Assembly (NCBI GenBank): GCA_905331475.1
Contig: CAJNYU010003919.1
Span: 1 to 64,000, forward strand
Direction: 5' to 3'
DNA from: Rotaria socialis
Lineage: Eukaryota; Rotifera; Eurotatoria; Philodinida; Philodinidae
DNA: 64,000 nucleotides
The notes under the pieces are model-generated. The model was not told where the DNA came from, made no database searches, and saw only the letters and a list, made by a program, of their open reading frames with translations. The position numbers were made by a program, and so were the translations under genes. Below, piece by piece: positions 51,346 through 60,193 of the stretch (positions are counted from its first letter, which is position 1; each line of letters begins with the position of its first letter).

Positions 51346-53507
51346 GGAAAAAATATAATAAAACAAAACATTGAATTTCATGTTCTTCGTTATATTTTTA
51401 TTTCATTAAAAATTGTCTCAAAATGAGTCTTTTCTTCAGACGACTATTTTATTTTATTTTGTGAGCCGTTGATTTTTCTTCAAAAACCGTATCGAAACAA
51501 CAAATGTATATTATTTTATTGCTTGACTATAGATTATTACTATTGATAAACACCTAACAACAATATAAAATTAGAAATTAGACCTCCGAGTATCAATACA
51601 ATAGGATGAAACATTATTGAAGAATAAGAAGAAAAATAATGAATGACTTTTTTTTCTTCTTCTTTATTGGCTCTACCTTTGTTTACACAGTCAGAAGAAT
51701 AATCTTGTTACTGCAGGTGATCTTTTCTATTAGTTTTCTATTCAACATTTATAATACATAACGTAGTTCTATGATGATTGCAGTCATATGGTATATCAAA
51801 CACTAAAATAGTAATAATTTCAATACTTATTAGTAACAAGAAGGCAATATTTTATGAAAGTACAAAGTTCGTAAGAGAAATATCTGTAACATAATTATAA
51901 AAGACGAAGTAGAAAGTATTATCATTTAAAATAGCATTAAGCATTTATTATAATAAAAGAAACCTGAAGACAGAATGTACTGAAAATATGAATCTATTCA
52001 ACAATTCTGACCAAATGAGTCTCGATGAGAAAAAAAGCACTTCTCGAAATAAATAGAAATAGAAGCTTATCTACCACTGCTACGAAATTCAAGTCGTCAT
52101 TTATTTTTGGAATTTTGTGATTCAGGAATAATTTTTCTAGCTACTTAATATTTTATCGTCTAGCATAATCTTCTCATTTTCGCTTTCAATTTTGATCACC
52201 ATTGGTTATTGCATTGGCTTACTTGTTCTAGAAGCATTCAGCATAGTTAGAACAAAGATGATGCCATAGAGCTAAATGACTGTGGAAGAAATCTATGATG
52301 TTAACGTATAAAAAGTAGGAGTCGCTTTTCACTTTGATTAAACAGTCATGCATCGTTTTATATTAAGATCGGATTTGAATTCAAAACATTGCTTTTTTGT
52401 TAGATTTCATAGATTGTTTACAAGAGGATCGGCCCTATTCTAAAATTTAAAAATAGGATTTCGCGGTCTGTTGAGTTTCGTAAAAACACGAAAGTCAACG
52501 TAAAACTTTTTCTGAAATGGTTTTCGTACACAAACATCCATGTCCGCAGGCTTCTTGATACAAACAAATGTAAGAGTAAAAAATTATATCTTTTTAACTT
52601 CAATAGAAGTTGTCGGATTGGTTCGATAAGACTTTATATTTGAATTAGGCTATTTTTCTATCGACAAATAGGTTTTATGGAGTGAAAATAAACGATAAAT
52701 CGGTATTTATTTCTGAAACAGAAAGGCTGAAAATGATGCAATAGTCGTTTCAAATATTACATGCAGAATGTGTATTCTCATTATTTTAAAACGAATGTCA
52801 TAAAAGTCAGCGTTCATCAAACTTGTATGCGGATGACTCAACAAGACAAACTATGATATATTTTATCTTATTGTACATTTCAATTCAGCAATGATTTCAA
52901 TTTAATTTTTAGTTCGTAAAAAAACTTTTATACTGCTTTTTTTTATCGTACACATTTTCGATAGTTTTGATATTTTCTATGTTATGCTAAGAATAAATAT
53001 ATAGAGAGAGAGGGGGGAAAGAGAATATGACGATAATTATATATATTCAATTTTCATAAATTTTGAATTTTTTAAGTTCGCTTCCTTTTAGCGTAGCCAT
53101 AGTTAATATTAGTAAATTCAAGTTCGTACAATATTCAGACTTTTTACGCAAAGATGATTTTATCTACAAAAGAAAAACTTATTGCGATGATAAAAAAAAT
53201 CAAAAGTAAAGTGGGATCTCTTCATTTGAGAAGGAATATTTTCTTCTTAAGTTTTATTATATGAAGAAGATAAAAAGTTTAAGAACGATAATGAATGTAT
53301 ATCATGGGAAACTGCATAGTACCAATTATAATTACCACAGCTATTATCTTTTGTTTTATCTGCAGGGTTTTTTTTACAACAGGGGCGTCGATTGTCTGAA
53401 AAATATCTTCCTTGTCGTCTCTTTGATATATCTAGTTAGTATTTTTGTTAATGTAAAACGATTTTGTGGAGAGGTATCACATATCCGAAATATCGGGCAT
53501 GCTGGAG
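51343..53507. other. Intergenic, AT-rich, left of the hAT element
   Basis: About 2.2 kb with no convincing gene. The last ~40 bases (CGGGCATGCTGGAG) match GGAGATGCC-type words seen again after the hAT element, so the element appears to sit in an older repeat. Confidence 0.5.
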
Positions 53508-54683
53508 TAGAGGCGTAACCAGGATTTGTTGGGTGGTTGGGCTGCGCCCTAACGTTTTCCCAAAAACCTATTTTTGCTGATGTATAACTTTCTTTCGTAG
53601 AACAAGAATGCAATAATGCATTTTACTTGAAAAATGTTTTTTTTTAAAAAAAAATTTCATTTGCTTATTAAAAAGAAATACAGAATTATAAGGCTTTATT
53701 ATAAAAATTTCTACTGTATTTGTGAAAATCAGCAAAATTCTCCATTAGTTTTTCAAAATTGATGTGAAAATCATGATCCACCGCCAAACCGCGCAAATCC
53801 CTTAACCAAGTATTTGATAGTGTACTACGTGCGATTGTTTCTATAAATTTTATCTTATTAAATGTGCTTTTGTGAGTGATAGGCAAAACAAGTATAGCGA
53901 TAGCAACAACGGCAAGAAATATAGTAATTGGAAATACGTTTTTTTGAGTGACATCTAATCAGGCAAACGTTTTTGAAAACGCGTTTAAACGCACAATAAG
54001 AGAAAAAAATTCACGTGTGTGAATGACAATCGAGGTTCCCGATTGTCAGCGAAAACGCTAATTTTTGCCTTCTCCTAGTGTTTACATCAGTTCTCAGTCA
54101 GAAAACGTATGTAAATATATTTGAACAAGACAACAAATGGTCCTTTTTCATAGTAACTATCGACGATGGGATCATAATTAGGGTTCTCAGGTATGTAAAA
54201 ACGACTACTTTTCGTCGTTTTTAGATGCATTTACACGCATTTTTACCCGAAAAAGTGTTTAAACGCACAGAAAGAAAGAAACGTGACAGTTTTTCGCTCA
54301 CACTTTGGAATTTCGATTGTCATACAAAGGAGCCTACTTTTTCTGGACTTTTCTCTTTTTGTGTGTTGAAACGTATTCAAACAAATTCTACTTTGCTAGA
54401 GTAATAGTTCAGTATAGAAATTAATACTGTTTATTTTTGAATCTTTCAACATCTGCTAGAGAATTTTAATTTAAATGCATAATGAGAAAAAATTAGCTTA
54501 CGTTCGCAATGTAAAAGTTTTTAGTATCAACTAAAAAATAGATCAGAGCGATAGTAAACGTGCCGTGTTTTTTTGGGTCTAGAGTTATAAAAAAAATCAT
54601 TTTTTTTAAACGGCTGATGGTAGGGCGCAGAGCTAGGGTGGTTGGGCTCAGCCAAACCATGCCCTACCCTGGTTACGCCACTA
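53508..54683. mobile_element. hAT-family DNA transposon, decayed, 1176 bp
   Basis: The terminal inverted repeats are TAGAGGCGTAACCAGG at the left end and TAGTGGCGTAACCAGG read inward from the right end. A longer imperfect match extends inward to the GGGCGCAG-like words near 53545 and 54633. The element is bracketed by a perfect 8-bp direct repeat TGCTGGAG (53500-53507 and 54684-54691), the target duplication length of hAT elements. Inside lies only a short piece of transposase on the minus strand. It is non-autonomous as it stands. Confidence 0.88.
53686..53955 (-). pseudogene. hAT transposase C-terminal dimerisation remnant
   Basis: The minus-strand frame reads NVFPITIFLAVVAIAILVLP followed by THKSTFNKIKFIETIARSTL, and ends with LRGLAVDHDFHINFEKLMEN and FADF. 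This parallels the hAT C-terminal dimerisation region (usual wording: IPVSSASSERSFSKLKLIK, LRSTM, LA-LSIEHE, ID--DLIDDFA). The ERSFS core has been replaced, and upstream catalytic parts are missing from the element. The stop is at 53686. Confidence 0.75.
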
Positions 54684-54691
54684 TGCTGGAG

Positions 54692-54979
54692 ATGCCAAGG
54701 GAGACGCCGTCATACAAAACTATAACTAACACATAATACAAATACTATGCGTATGTAAAATTATTTAAGCTCATTCTGCGTCTCACGCAGAGACGCCGCA
54801 TCTCTGGCATCTCCATCTCCCGCATCTCCCGATGAAAACATATTTTTTTGATTTTTAGCCTAGACCCCTCCGTAAGATGCCGCCTCTGACGCAGAGACGC
54901 CGCATCTTCGGGGAACTACTGAAGAAACACATTTTCCTGATTTGAAGGCTATCAGCAACACCCATTCTTGGGCATGTGA
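54692..54979. repeat. GAGACGCCGCATCT-type degenerate repeats
   Basis: The words GAGACGCCGCATCT and GCATCTCC-GCATCTCCCG recur at about 54778-54830 and 54888-54912, partly in inverted order. The same words flank the hAT element, suggesting that it inserted into this older low-copy repeat. Confidence 0.5.
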
Positions 54980-55074
54980 TGGGGAATTTGAATTTGCGGC
55001 AAAATCGATTTCATTAAAATCATCTCTATTTGTGACAAAATAAAAACTGTACTAGTATACCGCTATACTATACG

Positions 55075-55210
55075 ATGGGGTACCTAGTGTGGGTGTATGG
55101 AGGGGTACCTAGTGTGGATGCGAGGATTGGTACCTACTGTGGGTGTGGGGAGGGGTACCCAGTGAGGGTGTGGGGATGGGGTACCTAGTGAGGGTGCGGG
55201 GGTGGTACCT
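55075..55210. repeat. G-rich minisatellite with telomere-like words
   Basis: About five units of roughly 25-30 bp share the core GGGGTACCTAGTG followed by GGGTGTGGGGA-like sequence. Unit ends vary. The GGTGTGGGG parts resemble the telomere unit TGTGGG and are G-quadruplex-prone. Confidence 0.8.
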
Positions 55211-55261
55211 TCTCCCCCTTGCCGCTTTGTCTCTGTACGGGATATGTAACATCTAGCTACC

Positions 55262-55340
55262 GCTATACCGCACTGCCGCTATACCGCAATGCCACTAGAC
55301 CGCAATACCGCAATTGTTATTGCGGTATTGCGGTATAAGC
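55262..55340. repeat. ACCGCNAT short tandem array ending in a palindrome
   Basis: Repeated TACCGCTA / ACCGCAAT words run to about 55320. The reverse complement (TTATTGCGGTATTGCGGTAT) follows immediately, making a near-perfect hairpin with a tiny loop. Confidence 0.7.
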
Positions 55341-55636
55341 ATTTTGATTTTGCCGCAAAATCAAATTCCCCACCAACTCATCGATTTTTGAGCGGAGAGA
55401 GGGGATATTAGTGAGTAAGGAGAGAGAGAGAGCTTTATGTTAGATTTCTTTTTTATTTATTTCAAATCGAAAACAAACATCATACGTACGCGCACACATA
55501 CTGCTAACTGAAAAACCATCGATATGTATATATCGATGGTTTGGAAAAAAATATAGAAATATAAGTGCAAAATAAAGAATGACCTGAGATAGTACAGATC
55601 AACGAAAAGAGAGAAAAACATAACGAGGGTTAGCCG

Positions 55637-55888
55637 CTAACAGGGGGGCTTAATAATCTTACCAATTTTCAGTGTGCCAATTGTCATTTCCGTAATTTCC
55701 ATTTTATCAACTTTTAATGTACCAGTTGTACTTTCCTTAGTTTTCATCTTATCAATTATCATTGTACGGGTTGCTATTTCGTTAGGTTCCATTTTATTAA
55801 CTTTTAATGTATCAGTTGCTATTTCTTTAGATTGAATTTTATCAGCTTCCATTGTACACACTTTCTTTTTACAACAACATGAACCCAT
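55637..55888 (-). CDS. Small acylated-type repeat protein, hypothetical
   Basis: The frame codes for 83 residues starting MGSCCCKKKVCTMEADKI. Gly2 followed by Cys4-Cys6 and a Lys cluster is the usual N-myristoylation plus palmitoylation pattern of membrane-anchored proteins. The rest is about four 15-residue repeats of the form DKMExxEIATxTLKV, encoded by 45-bp DNA repeats. The protein family is not known. Repeat conservation with varied third bases, and the fitting N-terminus, argue for a real or recent gene. Its place in a transposon-rich area and its small size argue for caution. Confidence 0.45.
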   Translation of the reverse strand: MGSCCCKKKVCTMEADKIQSKEIATDTLKVNKMEPNEIATRTMIIDKMKTKESTTGTLKVDKMEITEMTIGTLKIGKIIKPPC

Positions 55889-56316
55889 GTCTAATGATTA
55901 TCTAGAAAACGTCAAATATAAACATTCATTTATGAGAACAACTAGTGCCAATAACAAATCTGGAGACCGTTCTTCTCAAAATGGAGGATTCCTTTGGATA
56001 AATGAAGTAGAAGTGATAAAGCCATCGACACGTTAGAAAACACGCGGTTTTCTACTCTGTCTTATCATTCACAATTTACAAGAGAGTCCTCTATTTGCCT
56101 CTCAGAAAAGCCTTAGTGTCAACTTTTTTTCGCCCAATACATCCTCATTAAACGAGCATTTTCCCCTTATTCGACACATCTATAATGAGAAACAGCAGAT
56201 ATTGTCCTGTGAAGCAAAACAGACCATCTCTGGTAAGAAATGTTCTTAGAATAAAGAAACGAACGTACCATAACATGTTGCCACATTGTCCAATAGCATT
56301 CTTTCCCATAAATAAT
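55889..56316. other. Intergenic, no recognised feature
   Basis: About 430 bp of AT-rich sequence upstream of the small repeat gene. It may contain its promoter. No motif is recognised. Confidence 0.4.
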
Positions 56317-56317
56317 A

Positions 56318-56516
56318 AGGGTGCGAATGTGGGTGAATGGGATTGTAGGTGTTGGTAAGGGGGAACAAACTGATTTTTAATGCTAGAAATCACAAGAAAT
56401 CAAAAGAAATCAAAAGAGATCAAGAAATCAGTTTGTTCCCCATTTGGTGTTGGAGCACGTGGGGTATGTCTCTTGCCGAAAGCCACACTCATACCCCACA
56501 TCCGCACTCCGCCCTT
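56318..56516. repeat. Nested foldback with telomere-like outer arms
   Basis: The outer arms are AGGGTGCGAATGTGGGTG on the left and, on the right, CCCACATCCGCACTCC plus GCCCT. Nested within are a perfect 17-bp inverted pair GGGGAACAAACTGATTT (56360-56376 with 56425-56441) around AAGAAATC repeats, and a second hairpin GTGGGGTATG / CATACCCCAC (56459-56499). Confidence 0.65.
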
Positions 56517-56599
56517 CCTTTTGCTACTCTTTTGTTTTGATGAGTTTTTCGCGATTTCTGCTGTTATTTCGATGGAAAAGAAGGATAGGTAGAATTTTT

Positions 56600-57404
56600 T
56601 CATGCGCATTATCAAAGGAGTCAATTGGAACGACTTGTCATGATTTTTAATTAGAACACCAAGAGTCTGGCAAAGTTGGCTGGGAAAATCCATTTTACAA
56701 GGATCACTAAGAGTTTTTTTTGACCGACACATTCGATATGGTGCATAAAAACAGCTTCATATGTCTTCTTCTACTTCTGAAAGTCGGCAAAAATGTGGAG
56801 AACTGATAAAAAGAAAAAGCACTTTGAAATATGGGACCTTTGGGTTATTCGAAAAACATACGGAAGTTATAAGAAGAACGAGAGTATGTGGCTCACTTTA
56901 GAAAAAAAAGCAGTGGCTTCTGAACCGGAATTCGCGCTTATCGCCGCTGTCAATTTAATGATACAGATTAAATGAGCACAGTTCCCATACGGTGGCTATC
57001 GATACATCAACTTACGGCTAGCTAACACCTAAAACTGTATGGGATGATCATATCACTTAACGTATTCGCCTACCTGAGATTATTTAGAACTATTATAATC
57101 GTCGTCAGCTGAGAAATGTGAGGGGCACTTTATTGCGGTGATTTTTTGGAATGACCTTAATTCATTTTAAATCTTCGTTATGAAAATATTAAAGGCCTTC
57201 CATAGGGCTTCTCCATTTTCTGCCGTAAATGATGAGAACACATGTATTCAGCGGTAATCGGTGATACTCATCAGTTCTCGCCGGTATTCACCGGAACTCA
57301 GGAGTAACTATTCGCAACATTCATCGTTATATTATTTGTCAAATTCTTGATTTTATTGAACTTGACTTTGGCATCAGTGAAAGGATTTTCACGAAAATAA
57401 CAGT
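56600..57404. other. Intergenic, transposon-zone DNA
   Basis: No recognised gene. The frame at 56793-56975 lacks motifs. Around 57256-57300 the words CGGTAATCGG, CGGTATTCACCGG and CGGAACTCAGG form short degenerate repeats. Confidence 0.4.
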
Positions 57405-57615
57405 CTTTCTGCCAAGCTTGATCGCAACTAATCAATAGAGGAATCCGAATCTGTAATCAGTTTGCCAAAATTCACCATTTTGGTTTCTCGATAACGCGAT
57501 GGTATTCAGGCAAAATAATACATTTTTTTAAACCGAAATCAGCATTGTGTTTAGTTAGAAACTGATAGCAAATTTGGATTCCTCGATTTCGATTACTGCA
57601 GACCTGCCTTCATGA
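57405..57615. repeat. Diverged inverted repeat
   Basis: The left part (57405-57470; TAGAGGAATCCGAATCTGTA, ATCAGTTT) pairs imperfectly with the complement of the right part (57560-57615; ACTGATAGCAAATTTGGATT, CCTCG). Similarity is about 70 percent by eye. It is probably an old foldback element. Confidence 0.5.
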
Positions 57616-57861
57616 AAAAAACTTGTTATTTTTGCGAAAAAAAGTCTTCCCTGATGAAACAAAATCAATTAAAAGAAAACCTAAGATGTGACAAATAATT
57701 CAAGGAGTCACTTTTACGCATAGTAACTCGTGAGTACTGATAAAGACTAGTGAAAATCTGAGAGAAGCGGTGACAGAGAAAGCAACCAGTAATCGTTTCA
57801 CTTGTCTCAAGAGCAGGAACCGATACGGTAAGGAGATGTATGATTGTCTCCGCTGCATCAC

Positions 57862-57878
57862 TATATATATATATATAT
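57862..57878. repeat. Short TA microsatellite
   Basis: About eight TA repeats. No functional meaning is inferred. Confidence 0.7.
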
Positions 57879-58067
57879 AAAGGCAACTATAAAACCACAA
57901 TGGATTGTAAAATCATTTAGATTACAACTGGAGTTTTGTGATAAGAAATGTTTTTATTGTAAGAGTCGTGAAGCTCTCCAAAAATTCAATAACAATATCT
58001 GATAGACGTCAGTGGCGGTCCAAATCAGTGTTGTCAGATGTCAAACTCAAAAATGCGGACAATTTGA

Positions 58068-58107
58068 AGGGTGTGGGTGTTCAGATCAAGACCTTCACCC
58101 ACGCCCT
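58068..58107. repeat. Telomere-like inverted hairpin (copy c)
   Basis: The left arm AGGGTGTGGGTGT and the right arm TTCACCCACGCCCT are separated by about 13 nt. Arm structure is the same as at 11016 and 13320, but the loop sequence is unrelated. Confidence 0.65.
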
Positions 58108-58353
58108 CATTGATGACAATGTTTTCATGCTCAAAATATACTCTCTTTGATAGTCACCGAAAAGTGTTATATACATGGGTTTGTCGAGTGAACTTTGCTT
58201 TAGAAAATCTACATTATATGCACAAATTCTGCATTAAAAACTATATGATGATGGATATTTTACATATTTTTAGCCCTACTTTATTATGTTTCTGTATTTT
58301 AAGCCATATTTTGCCATGAGATGCCTAATTCGAATTCGAATATAAACATACAT

Positions 58354-58508
58354 GTCGAACTTGAAACTTGAATTCAACTGAAACTTCAAGTTTCAAGTTT
58401 CAAGGGTGTGGGTGCCGGGGAAGCAGTAGTGTCAGAGCAATAACGCCAAACTTGAAACTTGAAACTTGAAGTTTCAGTTGAATTCAAGTTTCAAGTTTGA
58501 CACTACTG
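58354..58508. repeat. Perfect 47-bp inverted repeat with telomere-like loop
   Basis: Bases 58358-58404 are exactly complementary to 58451-58497 over 47 bp. The arms are built from CTTGAAA/TTTCAAG heptamers. The 46-nt loop starts with GGTGTGGGTGCCGGGG. It also contains CAGTAGTGTCA (58423-58433), which pairs instead with TGACACTACTG just outside the right arm (58498-58508), so two exclusive foldings are possible. Confidence 0.85.
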
Positions 58509-58640
58509 AATATAAATGGACACCCAACTGCATGGTATGAATTCGAAAATAAGTGATAGACATAGATTTAGTTTTAGTTGCGTATTTAGCAATAGATCTC
58601 AGATTAATCTACCCTGTAATAAACCCTTAATGCGTATTTC

Positions 58641-58641
58641 N
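58641..58641. other. Assembly N at edge of a repeat copy
   Basis: The N immediately precedes a segment that starts in the middle of the G-rich minisatellite of a known repeat. This is where a contig join or unresolved gap is most likely. Confidence 0.8.
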
Positions 58642-58759
58642 TACACCCACACTAGGTACCCCATCGTATAGTATAGCGGTATACTAGTACAGTTTTTATT
58701 TTGTCACAAATAGAGATGATTTTAATGAAATCGATTTTGCCGCAAATTCAAATTCCCCA
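58642..58759. mobile_element. Partial inverted copy of the 393-bp element
   Basis: All 118 bases match the reverse complement of 54980-55097 by eye, including the 27-bp terminal repeat at 58733-58759. It is cut at the N at 58641, inside the minisatellite. Exact identity means either a recent copy or an assembly duplicate. Confidence 0.85.
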
Positions 58760-58977
58760 TCATATGAAATCGATCTCCGCCCAACAACGCCCAAATTAGA
58801 TGAAATTTTCAAGATATGTTGGAACTAGAAAAGGGGAGACTAGCATCAACTTTTCAGCCAGAAATCTTCAGGTTTCAGGGAGATATGAGCCAAACAAGGG
58901 TCTAAAATGACTCATGTGGCATCCGAAGTTTTGCGATCCTGGTTTGTTGCATATATCCACTTTTTTTCTTGAAAAGA

Positions 58978-59146
58978 GCATCTCAAGATACAGAGCACAC
59001 GGAAGCCGCTTTTTTCAAATAGTCCTTTTTTAAGCGCAAAAAAGGGATCAGAAAATGGTAACCAAATCATATAACTGGTTGTACATTGACCGAACAATGG
59101 CTTCATTTTAAAAAGTGACTTCCGTGTGCCCTGCACCTTGAGATAC
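58978..59146. repeat. Inverted repeat with ~38-bp arms
   Basis: GCATCTCAAGATACAGAGCA with CACGGAAG on the left pairs with ACTTCCGTGTGCCCTGCACC and TTGAGATAC on the right. There are a few mismatches, and the spacer is about 90 bp. It is followed at once by telomere-like hairpin copy d. Confidence 0.7.
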
Positions 59147-59152
59147 TATTTT

Positions 59153-59220
59153 GGGCGTGGGTGTGGGAGACGTCGGGCTTTATGTGAATGGCATATTGTA
59201 CCAAACCACACCCACACCCT
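59153..59220. repeat. Telomere-like inverted hairpin (copy d)
   Basis: The left arm GGGCGTGGGTGTGGG (59153-59167) and the right arm CCACACCCACACCCT (59206-59220) surround a 38-nt loop. This is the clearest pair of the family. Confidence 0.75.
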
Positions 59221-59222
59221 TG

Positions 59223-60193
59223 ATTTGTTTTAAGAAAAAGCTTGCAAATAAATTAAAAAATCTATACTTTTACTTCCCTCGTCGAGCTCTACCTAACTAT
59301 ATATAAGAAAGGAAAAAAACGATAGAGCTTTTCATTTCTTGCATCCTAATAATGAATTCTTTTAGACCCACAACAACAACCGTCAAGATGCCCAAATATC
59401 TCCATAGCACCAGCAGATGTAACCTCTTTAGACCAAATCGTCCAAGACGCAGACTTCTCACACATTGTTTCTGGAAGCATTAAAGTAAAGGATGATTTTT
59501 GTTCGACTTTGCTCCTTAGGATACTAATCATTTTAACAGGAAAATACAAAAAATGTCCATGATAAAATAAAAAATCTACTATCCCCCAAGTCGCAATTTC
59601 AATAGGCTAAAAAAGTGAAGCAAGGTACTTCGTACAATTCTATATGCTAGTTTACTGATCTCGTTGTATGCAAAAAACGTTTTCGAGGACAAAATAATCT
59701 TCGACAGTCTAAGATTTTTGGGTGCGGGTGTGATCTTTGCTGCACTCATATCCACATGCTGTATAGTACACTCCCGGACCTATTTGTTAAGACATACTGC
59801 CCTCTCACCTATATTTGAGCGTCCCGTGTGGCGTGCGTTAAAAGACAGGTTGTTCTGCTCTGCATTTGTCCTACACATATGCAGGCCTAAATAGCCAATC
59901 TATAGGGCGGAATCTGCATTTTGTGGCATCCCATAGTCGGAACCAACTCTGGAAAAATATAACTGGTCAGTACGCCCGGTTTTAAAAAAGAAAATGGTCA
60001 CTGAAACCAATTCTCATTAAAGGAACCAGCTTATAGAACTGTGATCTGCCATAGATCTACTAGATAGTTGACAATAGCAGCCAACCTAGCAACACTTGTG
60101 AAGAATATTTTACAAAAAGAAAGGCTGAATTTGGTTAAGTAGCCATGTCTTTTTTATTCAGGCGATACAAAAGATTTACAATTTACTCATATA
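59223..60193. other. Intergenic, no convincing gene
   Basis: The minus-strand frame 59346-59549 and the plus-strand frame 59664-59894 are the longest. Neither shows a family motif or splice support. A weak G-rich word (GGGTGCGGGTGTG) lies at about 59719. Confidence 0.4.

Larger units (their letters stand above)
54980..55372. mobile_element. 393-bp element with 27-bp terminal inverted repeats
   Basis: The left end starts TGGGGAATTTGAATTTGCGG and the right end, read inward, starts TGGGGAATTTGATTTTGCGG. Over 27 bp there is one mismatch. The interior holds a G-rich minisatellite (55075-55210) and an ACCGCAATACCGC array ending in a palindrome (~55262-55340). It has no coding capacity. A second, partial and inverted copy is at 58642-58759. 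No target duplication was identified, so the superfamily is not assigned. Confidence 0.75.

Noticed and set aside
58912-59136. Minus-strand frame of 74 residues
   Set aside because: It spans the arms of an inverted repeat and has no family motif; probably repeat-derived.
59346-59894. Two frames of 67 and 76 residues
   Set aside because: No motif, no splice support, and they sit among repeats.
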